Shown piece by piece: positions 1 through 9,166 of a DNA stretch of 64,000 nucleotides. The stretch is from the NCBI GenBank assembly GCA_025358255.1, contig JANYKC010000015.1:122329-186328 (forward strand), given 5' to 3'. The notes below the pieces were generated by a model, which saw only the letters and a program-made list of their open reading frames with translations, was not told the DNA's origin and searched no databases. Both the position numbers and the translations under genes were made by a program. Source of the stretch: Spirochaetaceae bacterium. GTDB lineage: Bacteria > Spirochaetota > Spirochaetia > Treponematales > Rectinemataceae. Every line of letters begins with the position of its first letter. Position 1 is the stretch's first letter.

Positions 1-1
1 G

Positions 2-1060
2 ATCGAGGGCAATGACCGCCTGCCCGCCTCACTGGAACTCCTATGGGCTCCGCGGCTGCGCTCTTGGGCCAAGGGCTATGGTGATCAGTCCTCATCCCTC
101 AACAGCGCCTCACTTAAACGCCTTGACGCGGCCCAGGAGACCTACCATGCGGCGGGAGGGTCGACCGTCTCGATCTTCGAATACTGGGAGGACGCGGTCC
201 TGTTCAAGACGGCGGTGCCGCCCCTGCCTTGCGTGATGGCGAAGGATCTCGACCACTATGCGCGTCGGGCCGGAATTGGCCGTGTGGGGATCCTCCTGAC
301 CGGCGACCGCCTTCCCCTGGCTCCCAGGCCCAACCCCTGGATTTTTCCCCGCCTCCTCCGGGAGGCGGCGGAAGGGGTGACCGACCCCGAAAGCCTGATG
401 GTCCGCTGGGGTGAAGCCGTCTACGGCGGAGCCGCCGCGCCAATGCGCCGCTACTGGAAGGCCCTCGAAGCCGCGTGGGCAATCGACCTCGATTGGGAGG
501 AAGGTGAGACGGCCCTCTTCATTCCCGAGCCCCGGAGCTCCTGTGCCAGCCATCCTCCAGCCGACTGGGGCGATCCCTGGAAGACCGGCCTTGCCCGGCT
601 TTCAGCCCGTCGGGAACGGTGCGAGGAGCTTTTCCGCCTGCTCAGGGAAGCCGAAGCGGACCTCGAGGAGGCGCTGGCGGTCGAGGCGCTTCCAACGGAA
701 TCGCGCCGCTGCGTAGAGGCGGAAAAAAAAGAGTACGCGATCGCATCGGGCATCCTCGAGGCCAACTGCGCAAGGATAGCCGCCTGGCATGAGGTGGCCA
801 TGGGTTCGCCGAGAACGGCCGCCGACCTCGCCCTCATCGCGCGTTCCATCCTCGACAGCGTCTACCGCGCCTATCGCGCCGTTCCGGATCCGAGGGCCAG
901 GCGCAACGGGCGCTTCCTTCTTTTCCTGTTTTACGAGCTAAGGTTCCGTGCCATGGCCCGTGGCCGTTCCCGAGGGATCCTGCCCCGCATCGGCGCCCTG
1001 CAAACCATGGCCGAACTGGGATTGCGGGCGGCAAGCATCCTGCGTCTTTGGGAGCCTTGA
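2..1060 (+). CDS. C-terminal part of a DUF4838-like protein
   Basis: The reading frame is open from the first bases of the window to the stop at 1060, so the true start lies upstream. Near the beginning it has an F-E-Y-W-E-D stretch followed by a P-P-L-P-C-V-M segment and DLDHYARRAG, then a DPESLMVRWGEAVYG segment. This order resembles the C-terminal half of DUF4838 proteins, a family linked to carbohydrate-active enzymes. The last 150 residues are helical and rich in Arg, Ala and Glu. The family match is from memory of motif order. Function is unknown. Confidence 0.6.
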   Translation: MEGNDRLPASLELLWAPRLRSWAKGYGDQSSSLNSASLKRLDAAQETYHAAGGSTVSIFEYWEDAVLFKTAVPPLPCVMAKDLDHYARRAGIGRVGILLTGDRLPLAPRPNPWIFPRLLREAAEGVTDPESLMVRWGEAVYGGAAAPMRRYWKALEAAWAIDLDWEEGETALFIPEPRSSCASHPPADWGDPWKTGLARLSARRERCEELFRLLREAEADLEEALAVEALPTESRRCVEAEKKEYAIASGILEANCARIAAWHEVAMGSPRTAADLALIARSILDSVYRAYRAVPDPRARRNGRFLLFLFYELRFRAMARGRSRGILPRIGALQTMAELGLRAASILRLWEP

Positions 1061-1130
1061 ATACCGGAAGGGATGCCATCTGTCGCGATTTCACTGTCCC
1101 TCGCGCTTCTCCGGTCAGTATTTTAAATGC

Positions 1131-1754
1131 ATGAAGCCCATTCGAGATTATCCCGTCAAGGCGGGCATCCTCTTTTTCGCCGTCATCTCGCTTGCCGCCT
1201 GCGCTCCCAAAGCCCAGGCACAAGCTCGTCCACCGGTGACGCCGAGCGCGATCACCGACGCACAAGGAGAATCCATGAAGGTCTTCGGCGCGGACGACGC
1301 GAGCGTCTGCTTTGTCCAGCCCACGGAGGAACTGAGGAAGAAGCTCTCCCCCGAGCAATACGCTGTCCTTGTGGAAGCCGCCACCGAGCCCCCCTTCCAG
1401 AATCCCTATTGGAACAACCACCAGGAGGGCATCTACGTGGACGCGATTGACGGCACGCCGCTGTTCAGCTCCCTTTCCAAATTCGATTCCGGCACCGGCT
1501 GGCCCAGTTTCTGGAGCCCCATAGACAAGGCCAGGATCGTCCTCGTGGAGGACAATTCCCTCGGGATGCGGCGCGTCGAGATCCGTGCCGCGGCATCAGG
1601 CGGACACCTCGGCCACCTCTTTGACGACGGCCCCAAGCCCTCGGGGCTCCGGTACTGCCTCAACTCGGCCTCCCTCCGTTTCATCCCCCGCTCCGATCTT
1701 TCGGCCCGAGGCTACGGATCGCTTGAGGGCCTTTTCGGAGGCGCGGGGAAATAA
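1131..1754 (+). CDS. msrB: Lipoprotein methionine-R-sulfoxide reductase (MsrB)
   Basis: MsrB reduces the R-epimer of methionine sulfoxide in damaged proteins. The start at 1131 gives a signal peptide ending in a lipobox (LAAC), so the enzyme should be membrane-anchored outside the cytoplasm. The core shows PFQNPYWNNHQEGIYV, FDSGTGWPSFW, GGHLGHLFDDGP and RYCLNSASLRF; the Cys of RYC is the family's catalytic cysteine. The position often occupied by the resolving Cys (DSGCGWPSF in other members) is Thr here. The CxxC zinc pairs of many MsrB proteins are absent, with SS in place of the first. Length (207 residues) fits a stand-alone exported MsrB. Confidence 0.9.
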   Translation: MKPIRDYPVKAGILFFAVISLAACAPKAQAQARPPVTPSAITDAQGESMKVFGADDASVCFVQPTEELRKKLSPEQYAVLVEAATEPPFQNPYWNNHQEGIYVDAIDGTPLFSSLSKFDSGTGWPSFWSPIDKARIVLVEDNSLGMRRVEIRAAASGGHLGHLFDDGPKPSGLRYCLNSASLRFIPRSDLSARGYGSLEGLFGGAGK

Positions 1755-1829
1755 TACCCCAATCTGGCCGCTTTCCGCGCCTTCCAGTGGTTGCGCTGAA
1801 GGCGCCGTTGGACTAGGGTTGAGGTAATC

Positions 1830-2594
1830 ATGGAAACAGGCGCGCTCGGAAAAAAGGTCTTTTTCCTCAACCCCATGCCGGTGTTGAGCGAAATCGTCGA
1901 GGAATTGGCCCGACGGGAGTTTGAGGTCTACCTGGCCCGGGGACATGACAGGCTGGCGCGTGTCCTCCAAAAGGAGACCGATTCCATCGTGTTCATCAAT
2001 GTCGATGATAGGACCGAAGAGGCGGTCTGGGACCAGTATGTCAGGGATCTTGCCGCGGGCGAGGCGACCAAGGATGTAGGGATCGGGGTGCTCTCGATGA
2101 ACGAGGACCGTGACCTCATGCAGAAGTACCTCATGGATCTCCAGGTTCGTTGCGGTTTCATCGTCGTCAAGATCGGCGCCGCGAAGACCACGGAGATCCT
2201 CACCAAGACCCTCGAGGCGAACGAGGCCCGCGGCCGACGGAAGTTCGTCCGCGCCGTATGCCAGCCCGGCTCCGCCCAGGCCATCGTGGACATCGACGGC
2301 AAGGAATGGAGGGCCGAGCTCAGCGACCTCTCCTGTGCCGGTGTGGCCATGCGCTTCAAGGAAAACGCCAGTTTCCGGCCTGGCACCGTCCTGAAAAAGC
2401 TCCAGCTCTCCGTGAAGGGCACCAACATCCTCACGGACGGCTTTGTGGCGGCCAAGCGCGACGAGGCGGAAAACCCGACCCATATCGTCATGTTCGCGCC
2501 GAACTCGCTCGATGATGTCAAGCGGGACAAGATCCGGGGCCTCATCTCCAAGATCAACCAGGCGTCCATGGATTGCCTCCTGGATTCGATCTAA
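1830..2594 (+). CDS. PilZ-domain protein (probable c-di-GMP receptor)
   Basis: The 254-residue protein has an N-terminal alpha/beta part resembling a receiver fold and a C-terminal PilZ domain. The PilZ signature is visible as RRKFVR followed about 30 residues later by DLSCAGVAMRF, matching the RxxxR and D/NxSxxG elements that bind cyclic di-GMP. A purine-rich ribosome site (gaggt) precedes the ATG. It probably works with diguanylate cyclases such as the one at 8081-9166. Its stop codon overlaps the stop of the convergent kinase gene. Confidence 0.8.
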   Translation: METGALGKKVFFLNPMPVLSEIVEELARREFEVYLARGHDRLARVLQKETDSIVFINVDDRTEEAVWDQYVRDLAAGEATKDVGIGVLSMNEDRDLMQKYLMDLQVRCGFIVVKIGAAKTTEILTKTLEANEARGRRKFVRAVCQPGSAQAIVDIDGKEWRAELSDLSCAGVAMRFKENASFRPGTVLKKLQLSVKGTNILTDGFVAAKRDEAENPTHIVMFAPNSLDDVKRDKIRGLISKINQASMDCLLDSI

Positions 2595-4474
2595 GGGGCC
2601 GCCCCTTCCGCGGGCGGGACGGGGAAATAGACCCTGAACTCGCTCCCCAGGCCCGGCCGCGATTGCACCTCCGCGAAGCCATCATGGCTTTCGGCGATCG
2701 CGTATACGGTCGGAAGCCCCAGTCCATGGGAGCGCCCGTCGAGCTTGGTCGTATAGAAGGGATCGAACACCCGGGAAAGCTCGTCCTTGGCTATGCCAAC
2801 CCCCTCGTCCTTGACCGAGAGTATCCAATACCGCCTTCCTGGCATCGGCTTGCCCTCCGGCGCCCCGCCGCTGAGGACGGCCACCACGGCCTTTCCGCCC
2901 TTGGCTTCGCCCGAGGGACGCATGATCGTCATCGAATCCGCCGCGTTGATGATGAGGTTGATGAGGACGCGCTCGACTTGGGCGCCTTCGGCCATGACCA
3001 CGGCATCCTCGGGCATCACGGCGGAGAGGACGGTGACGGAGGCATCGATGCTGTTCCTGGTCAGCTGGAGGGCATGGTTCACCGCGTCGGCGAGGCGCAC
3101 GGGCCGACGCTCCGAAGTGGATTTCCGTGCTATGGCGAGAAGCTGGCGGACAAGCTCCCCTCCGCGGCTGGCGGATGCGTCGATGAGATCGAGGCTTCCC
3201 CTGACCTCCCGGCGGTGCGCCGGTCCTTCCTCGTCCTCCCCCAGGCGGAGGACCGAGACCGTGCCCTTGATGCCCGTGAGGATATTGTTGAAATCGTGGG
3301 ATAGGCCCGCCGCGAGGGTGCCGACGGCCTCCATCTTTTCCGCGAACTCGAGGCGGCGCCTCTCGGCGAGGGACGCGGCAGCGGCGAGCTTTTCCGCGGT
3401 CACGTCCCGGATGATGGCCGCTGTCGCCGTCTTTTTCCGGCCCAGGTTTATGACAAAACCAGCGGACTGCAGCCAGCGCGTCGTTCCGGCCCGGTCCTTG
3501 ATCGGATACTCGTTGATGCTGTTGGTCCAATTCACGGGCAATCCGTCCATCGCGTCCTGGAGCCGCCTGTGGATCCTCCCCTCGGAGCCCGGAGCCTGGA
3601 AAGTCGGCACGAGGAAGGAACGCTGGGTGTCAAGAAGTGAATGCCCAATGACTTCGGAGGAAGCCACTCCGGTTATCTCTGCCATCGCCTGGCTCCAAAC
3701 GGCGATGTTTCCCTCCGCGTCCGCGAGGACGATGCCATCCCGGCTTTTCGCGATGAAGGCGGAAAACAGCTTGACGGCATCGCCGATGTTCCGGAAAGGC
3801 GCGATGAAGCCATAGCGGAACATCGAGATCCTCACACCGAGGGCCCAGATCGAGCACCAGAATACGGCGACATCCGGAAGCACGATGCCGAAGCGCGGCA
3901 CGACAAAGGTGGTGAGGAAGCCGCCTAAGGCAGGGACAGCGATGGCGAGGATGAGGACAAGGAGGCGCTTGCGCTCGAGGGGCTCTTTGGTCTTGGCGCG
4001 GCGGAATAGGAGGACGAGGAGGCCGGCAAGGAACCAGGAAAAATAATGCAGGGACAGCAGGCTCCCCAGGAGTTCTCCAGGCATGGGCGGACCGAGGAAG
4101 CTCCCATGCCCGGCGGGTCTCGTCAGCTCGAGGTAGTCCAAGATCGTGGCAAAAACGCTTCCCGGCGCGTAAAGCAAGACGATTGCTGCCCATCCGAGCT
4201 TCTTCTTCGGGGCGGACGCAAGGATGCAAAAATGGAGGGCGAGGCCGAAAAACAGGTTCCACATGGGAGTGAAAATGAGATACCAGGCTCTGGAAAAGCC
4301 CGGAACGGGCGAGACGAAAGAAAAAGCCGCGTCGAGGGCCCATGCGGCGAGGACACTATAGAGGCAAAACACCACTCGATTGAGCCGCGCCTTGGGATCG
4401 AGCCCCAGTGCCCGGAAGCCCGAGTCGCAGAAAAACGCGAAAATGATGATCGATGTCACGGCGAGGACTGTCAT
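2591..4474 (-). CDS. Membrane PAS histidine kinase
   Basis: This 627-residue sensor kinase has about seven hydrophobic segments in residues 1-230, like the 7TM histidine-kinase N-terminal domain. A PAS domain follows at about 235-370 (DGIVLADAEGNIAVW). Next come a phospho-acceptor helix with LSHDFNNIL (His near residue 393) and a HATPase domain with NLIINAADSM, DEGVGI and HGLGL. SHDFNN is the version of the H-box typical of NtrB-like kinases. No response regulator lies next to it, so it is an orphan kinase. It converges on the PilZ gene with overlapping stop codons. Confidence 0.9.
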   Translation of the reverse strand: MTVLAVTSIIIFAFFCDSGFRALGLDPKARLNRVVFCLYSVLAAWALDAAFSFVSPVPGFSRAWYLIFTPMWNLFFGLALHFCILASAPKKKLGWAAIVLLYAPGSVFATILDYLELTRPAGHGSFLGPPMPGELLGSLLSLHYFSWFLAGLLVLLFRRAKTKEPLERKRLLVLILAIAVPALGGFLTTFVVPRFGIVLPDVAVFWCSIWALGVRISMFRYGFIAPFRNIGDAVKLFSAFIAKSRDGIVLADAEGNIAVWSQAMAEITGVASSEVIGHSLLDTQRSFLVPTFQAPGSEGRIHRRLQDAMDGLPVNWTNSINEYPIKDRAGTTRWLQSAGFVINLGRKKTATAAIIRDVTAEKLAAAASLAERRRLEFAEKMEAVGTLAAGLSHDFNNILTGIKGTVSVLRLGEDEEGPAHRREVRGSLDLIDASASRGGELVRQLLAIARKSTSERRPVRLADAVNHALQLTRNSIDASVTVLSAVMPEDAVVMAEGAQVERVLINLIINAADSMTIMRPSGEAKGGKAVVAVLSGGAPEGKPMPGRRYWILSVKDEGVGIAKDELSRVFDPFYTTKLDGRSHGLGLPTVYAIAESHDGFAEVQSRPGLGSEFRVYFPVPPAEGAAP

Positions 4475-4578
4475 GATATGACCTTATACTCAGCTATTTC
4501 ACGACGATGGGCAAGCGCAAGGGGAAGGACGCAACCTAATTCCACGGGAAGGGTCTAGAGGGGGGCCAAGGGAGGATC

Positions 4579-5214
4579 ATGACGACTACCGAGCATTCCG
4601 GCGCCGAAGAAAGGGCGAACAGCCTCAGCCATGGCATAGGGGCGGTTTTTTCGCTGCTGGCCTTGGTGGTACTCGTCCTTTCGGCGCGCAAGACGGGCGA
4701 TCCCCTCATCGTCTTCGCCTATGCCCTCTTCGGCGCCTCCCTCATCCTCCTCTTCACGGCTTCCAGCGTCTACCACGGCGCGGTCCGGCCCGCACTGAAA
4801 AAAAAGCTCAGGGTCCTGGACCATGCGTCGATCTACGTCCTCATCGCAGGGACCTACAGCAGCTTCTGCCTTACCGCCCTCCGCGGTACGGTTGGATGGC
4901 TGGTCTTCGGCGTCGTCTGGAGCATCGCCATTGCGGGTGTCGTCCTGGCCTTTTTTTTCACGGGACGTTTCAAGGTCCTCTCGACATCGGGCTACGTGCT
5001 CATGGGATGGATCATCGTTTTCGCCTTCGGCCAGCTGAAGGCCAACCTTGCGCCGGAGGCGCTCTTCCTCCTCATGCTGGGCGGCGGCCTCTATACCCTA
5101 GGAGCGGTGGTCTACGCGATCAAGCGCATCCCCTGGAACCATCCGATCTGGCATCTCTTCGTCATCGGCGGCGCCGCCTGCCATGTCTTCGCGGCGCTCA
5201 AGGCCTTGGCCTAG
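4579..5214 (+). CDS. Hemolysin-III / TrhA-like (PAQR) membrane protein
   Basis: The 211-residue protein has seven predicted membrane helices. It carries the conserved PAQR-like residues of the family: E-x2-N-x2-SHG near the start, SSVYHGAV, LDHASIYVLIAGTY and a C-terminal WHLFVIGGAACH. These His and Ser residues form a probable metal site. Bacterial members are called hemolysin III or YqfA/TrhA and are linked to membrane homeostasis; real haemolysis is not implied. A strong Shine-Dalgarno (gggagga) sits 5 bases before the ATG. Confidence 0.9.
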   Translation: MTTTEHSGAEERANSLSHGIGAVFSLLALVVLVLSARKTGDPLIVFAYALFGASLILLFTASSVYHGAVRPALKKKLRVLDHASIYVLIAGTYSSFCLTALRGTVGWLVFGVVWSIAIAGVVLAFFFTGRFKVLSTSGYVLMGWIIVFAFGQLKANLAPEALFLLMLGGGLYTLGAVVYAIKRIPWNHPIWHLFVIGGAACHVFAALKALA

Positions 5215-5235
5215 CCGGCGGCCAAGGAAGGAATT

Positions 5236-5346
5236 CCCACGCAGGGGGCACGGAGGCGCAGATAAGGGGGAAGAAGGAACCAATTATCCTATTAATTGGC
5301 TCCAACATGCATCCTTCCCCCGCGTCCCTGCGCCCACCGCGTGAAC
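5236..5346. repeat. Diverged ACGCAGAGG-type inverted repeat, copy A
   Basis: Left arm: ccacgcagggggcacggagg from 5238. Right arm: the Pyr-rich complement ending gcccaccgcgtgaa at about 5345. The middle holds a small hairpin, CCAATTA-tcctat-TAATTGG. The same layout occurs near 34067, 46521 and 53577. It occupies the gap between two convergent genes and may also act as a terminator. Confidence 0.6.
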
Positions 5347-5371
5347 CCTGCTCCTTCCCGGACTCCAGCTC

Positions 5372-6580
5372 CTATTTCCTGGTCGGCCCCAGCTCGGCGA
5401 TAGCCTGGCCCAGCCGGGCGCAGCCTTCACCTATGGCCGAGATGGAGGGGAAGGAGAAATTGAGCCGCATCGAATTCTTCCCCTTGCCGTCGCAGTGGAA
5501 GGCGCCCCCCGTGACGAAGGCGACCCCAAGCTCCAGGCTGCGGCGGAGTATGGCCGTGGAATCATAGCCTTCGGGAAGGGTAGCCCAGAGGAAAACTCCG
5601 CCTTCGGGGTTCGAGTGGCTGGAGCCCGGAGGAAGGACCTGGTCCAGGCCCGCGATCATGGCGTCGCACTTGGGCTTGTACAAAGCCCTGGCCTTTTTCA
5701 CCGTGCCCTCGAGGAGACCGCGGTTCATGTATTCGGCGGCGATGAGCTGGACAAAACTCGAGGTGCACAGGTCGACCGATTGCTTGAGGACGATGAGCTT
5801 GTCCGTGATTTCGGGGTCGGCGGCCATCCAGCCCAGGCGGAAGCCGGGAAAGAGCATCTTGGACAGGGTCTTGAGGAGGACGACACCCTTGCCGCCCGAG
5901 AGGGTCCAGAGGCTCGGCAAGGCTTCCCCGTTGAAAGCCAGGTCGCGATAGGGCGAGTCCTCGATGACCAGTATTCCGCGGCTGCCTGCCAGCTCGAGAA
6001 GCCGGCGGCGACCGGCAAGACCGAGGGTCAGGCCGGCAGGATTCTGGAAATCGGGAATCGTGTAGATGCAGCGCGGTTTCTTCCCTTCGGCATCGAGGCG
6101 GTGGAGGGCAGACTCAAGGGCATCCATGTCCATGCCCTGGGCACCCAGCGGCACAGTCCTGAAATCCGCGCCAGCGCGCCCAAAAGCCTGGATCGCTCCC
6201 ACGTAGCTTGGTGACTCCAGGATGATGGCGCTCCCTGGGTCCACGAGGAGGAGGGTCAATAGGTCGAGTGCCTGCTGCGAGGAGGAAGTCACACACAGCG
6301 AATCCACGGTGGCGATATCGCCCGCCTGTCCCATCTGCTTGATGAAGGCCTCGAGCGCTTCCGGTTCGCCGGGCGTGGGGCCGTAATTGAGGGCCAGGTA
6401 GCCTTTGCGTTCCAGTACGGCAAGCTGGATTTGCTCAAGATCGGCGATCGGGAACAGCGAAGGATCGGGGAGGCCCCCGCCGAAGGAGACCGTGTCCGCA
6501 CGCCGGGACCATTTGAGCATTTCCCTGATTTCTGAGCGCACGATGCGCCCGGCCGTCTCGGAGAACTCGTAACTCGCCAT
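5372..6580 (-). CDS. PLP-dependent aminotransferase, class I/II
   Basis: The 402-residue fold-type I enzyme has the PLP lysine in LLKTLSKMLFPGFRLGW, the substrate/cofactor motif FQNPAGLTL, and an EDSPYRDLAF segment matching the D-x-x-Y cofactor contact. The C-terminal Arg for the substrate carboxylate is in SMRLNFSF. Sequence style is that of 2-aminoadipate/LysN-like and MocR-type aminotransferases, so likely substrates are large or aromatic 2-amino acids with 2-oxoglutarate. No DNA-binding domain is present. The start is supported by a gggagg ribosome site. Confidence 0.88.
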   Translation of the reverse strand: MASYEFSETAGRIVRSEIREMLKWSRRADTVSFGGGLPDPSLFPIADLEQIQLAVLERKGYLALNYGPTPGEPEALEAFIKQMGQAGDIATVDSLCVTSSSQQALDLLTLLLVDPGSAIILESPSYVGAIQAFGRAGADFRTVPLGAQGMDMDALESALHRLDAEGKKPRCIYTIPDFQNPAGLTLGLAGRRRLLELAGSRGILVIEDSPYRDLAFNGEALPSLWTLSGGKGVVLLKTLSKMLFPGFRLGWMAADPEITDKLIVLKQSVDLCTSSFVQLIAAEYMNRGLLEGTVKKARALYKPKCDAMIAGLDQVLPPGSSHSNPEGGVFLWATLPEGYDSTAILRRSLELGVAFVTGGAFHCDGKGKNSMRLNFSFPSISAIGEGCARLGQAIAELGPTRK

Positions 6581-6688
6581 ATGGCCTCCCTTTCAACGAA
6601 CTTTGGCGCGGAATCACCGCTTCCGACAGCCCTCCGCGCCTTCCGCGTGAGACTCCATCTCCCTTCGCGTGACAGGTGCCGTCGCGGA

Positions 6689-7978
6689 TCAAGCAGGGAC
6701 AATGACAGAGAAAACGGCCAAAAGCAGGCCGACGATTCCGCCGACCACCGCTCCATTGACCCTGATATACTGCAAATCATTCCAGACGGAATCCTCGATG
6801 CGCTTGACGAAGTCCCTCGGGTCGGTGGCCTTGAGGAGACCTGCCAGGTAGCCGCTCAGGTTGGGCACGAACTGCCCCTTCACGATTATGTTCGTGAGGA
6901 TGCCGGCAACCGTGGCGTTGAACCGCAGGCGGATATCGGCGTCGTTGTGCAGTTGCGAGACTATCCCGTCCTCGAGCCGACCCAGGCCTTCGATAAAACG
7001 GCTGGAAGGGTTCCCGATGTCCAGGCCAAGGCGGCCGAGGAGGTCGGCGACGAAATCCGCAAGGCCACGGGCGAAGCCCTCATCCCGCAAGGCGTCCTTC
7101 ATCCCCTGTCTCAGGCGCTCCCGATGGAGGGCGGCTTCGCCTTCGCCTTTTGCCAGGCTTTCGGCGTAACGCGAGATGCTCGACATGACGAATACCCGAA
7201 GTTCATGCCTGCGGTCCGAACTGATGGCCCCGAGCTCCTCCTCGATGCCGCGGATGAGCTCCTCCATCGTGCCCCTGCCGATGAAAAGCCCCTTCCAGCC
7301 GGCGTTGCGCTTGACGATCGGGGTGATCGCCGCGGCGAGCTTGACCCGGTTCTTGCCCATTTCGGACCTAATGAGGTCCGCAAGGCCTTCGAAGACCCTT
7401 TCATCAAAGGCTTCGCGGCCTGCCCATGCCAGAAGACCCGAAACGGCGGGCGCCGGGTCCACGCTCTCGGCGATGAAGGCCAGGAGGTCACGCACCAGGG
7501 CGCGGAGGTTTTCGATTTTCGCTCCCATCCCGATGGCATAGGCCGCCAGCCATGTCGAAACCCTTCCACGAAAGAGGCGATCGAGTTCGGCGCGGAAAGC
7601 CTCCGAGGCCAGGGCCCCCTCGAACTTGGCGGAAAAATCCACCCGGGCCAACTCGCCGGAGATTCGGTCAGCGCTCACGAAACTGGCCAGGAAACGGGGA
7701 ACGGCCTCGGCGATGCTGTCCTTGTTCTTGGCCAGGATGTCCGTATGGGACAGGTGGAGACCGAGGGGATCGCGGAAAAGGGCGGTCACGGCGAACCAGT
7801 CGGCGAGGGCGCCTACGAGGGCCGCGTCGAAAAAGGCGGAAAGGAGGCGCTTGAGGCTCAAGCCTGGGAGGAGAATCACGGAGGAGAGGGGAATCCAGGG
7901 CTGGAAGGAGACGAGGAGGAAGCCGGCTAGTGCGCCGAGGAGAAACCAGGTGCCGATGCGGTTTCGGGATGTGCCCAT
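6689..7978 (-). CDS. DUF445 family membrane protein
   Basis: The 429-residue protein has hydrophobic helices at both ends (residues about 10-45 and the last 25). Between them is a long soluble helical part with the DUF445 hallmarks AALVGALADWFAVTALFRDPLG and HTDILAKNKDSIAEAVPRFL. The family (YheB/YjiN-like) is of unknown molecular function and sits in the cytoplasmic membrane. The ATG at 7978 was chosen because residues further upstream in the frame overlap the divergent cyclase gene and have no family resemblance. Confidence 0.85.
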   Translation of the reverse strand: MGTSRNRIGTWFLLGALAGFLLVSFQPWIPLSSVILLPGLSLKRLLSAFFDAALVGALADWFAVTALFRDPLGLHLSHTDILAKNKDSIAEAVPRFLASFVSADRISGELARVDFSAKFEGALASEAFRAELDRLFRGRVSTWLAAYAIGMGAKIENLRALVRDLLAFIAESVDPAPAVSGLLAWAGREAFDERVFEGLADLIRSEMGKNRVKLAAAITPIVKRNAGWKGLFIGRGTMEELIRGIEEELGAISSDRRHELRVFVMSSISRYAESLAKGEGEAALHRERLRQGMKDALRDEGFARGLADFVADLLGRLGLDIGNPSSRFIEGLGRLEDGIVSQLHNDADIRLRFNATVAGILTNIIVKGQFVPNLSGYLAGLLKATDPRDFVKRIEDSVWNDLQYIRVNGAVVGGIVGLLLAVFSVIVPA

Positions 7979-8080
7979 GCGGAAGAAAGATAGCGAAGGG
8001 TCCGGCGCGAAGCAAGCGGTTGGCCGGCACGCACTGGTTAGGGGCCACCGGACGCGGCATAGTAGTCGATGGAGGCTCCA

Positions 8081-9166
8081 ATGCCCGATCAGCCCACCGA
8101 ACATGGCACCGAGGATCTCGTCCGGCTCTCCGTTTTCTCTTCCATCGGAAAAAGTATCGTCGCCGAGAACACCATCCATGGTGTCCTGGACCGGGTCATG
8201 GAGCATGTTGGCTCTTTTTTCGGCCCCTCGAACTGGTCTGTCCTCCTCGTCGACGGCAAGAATGAGGAGCTCGTTTTCGCCGTTGTCGTCGGCCGGGCAG
8301 CCGAGGCGCTCCAAGGGCGCCGCATCCCCATCAGCGAAGGGGTGGCCGGTTGGGTGGTCCGGCACGGCAAACCCGCGATCATCGAAGCCACGGAAAGCGA
8401 TTCCCGCTTTTCGGAGCGGATCGATGGCATCAGTGGCTTTACCACGGAGAGCGTCATCGCCGTGCCCCTCGTGGCGGGAGGCAAGGTTTTCGGGGCCATT
8501 GAGCTCCTCAACCGCCTGGATGGGCACTCCTTCTCGGCCTTCGACATGAGGGTCCTGTCCACCATCGCCGATTTCGCGGCCATCGCCATCGAGAAGGTCT
8601 ATTACCTTTCGGAAGCCAAACGCCTCTCAGAACAGGACCACCTCACCGGCGCCCTCAACCGGCGAGGCCTAGCCCGCGTCATCGAGAGGGAGACGATCCG
8701 CCTCAAGCGATACCCTGGCAGCGTTTCGGTCATCATCGCGGATGTCGACGCTTTCAAGGCGATCAACGACCGGCATGGTCACCAGGTCGGCGACGAGGTC
8801 CTCAAATCGGTGGCCTCGGCGCTCGGGGGAGCCATGCGCGCGGTCGATGCCCTGGCCCGCTACGGCGGGGACGAATTCGTGATCTTCATGCCCCAGACCG
8901 GCCCGGAGGAGGCGAAACTCGCCCGCTCCCGGATCGAGGCCCTCCTTGCGCAAGCGGGAAAGGCCTTTTCGGTTCCCTGGACAGTGACCTTGGGCGTCCA
9001 TTCCTCGAGCCACGCCGACTTTGGGGAACTCTTCCGCGAATCGGACCGCGACCTCTACCGGCGGAAGGCAGAAACCCTTTCCATCGACGAAAACATCCTC
9101 GCTGCCCTGGTAGACGAGGGTGGCTCCCCCCCGAGCTCAGGGAAAGAGGGAGCGAAGGGCGATTGA
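8081..9166 (+). CDS. GAF-GGDEF diguanylate cyclase
   Basis: The 361-residue cytoplasmic protein has a GAF sensor domain (about 15-165) and a GGDEF domain (about 185-345). The active-site motif GGDEF is intact at about 262-266. An RAVD inhibitory-site motif lies exactly five residues before it, so product feedback by c-di-GMP is expected. The ATG at 8081 is preferred over one at 8069, because ggagg at 8071-8075 is a well-spaced ribosome site for it. The 3' end overlaps the convergent cbiB gene by 30 bases. The GAF ligand is unknown. Confidence 0.92.
   Translation: MPDQPTEHGTEDLVRLSVFSSIGKSIVAENTIHGVLDRVMEHVGSFFGPSNWSVLLVDGKNEELVFAVVVGRAAEALQGRRIPISEGVAGWVVRHGKPAIIEATESDSRFSERIDGISGFTTESVIAVPLVAGGKVFGAIELLNRLDGHSFSAFDMRVLSTIADFAAIAIEKVYYLSEAKRLSEQDHLTGALNRRGLARVIERETIRLKRYPGSVSVIIADVDAFKAINDRHGHQVGDEVLKSVASALGGAMRAVDALARYGGDEFVIFMPQTGPEEAKLARSRIEALLAQAGKAFSVPWTVTLGVHSSSHADFGELFRESDRDLYRRKAETLSIDENILAALVDEGGSPPSSGKEGAKGD

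Noticed and set aside
2591..2594. Overlap of the stop codons of the PilZ and kinase genes
   Set aside because: A four-base overlap of convergent stops is a common result of compact genomes; no further signal.
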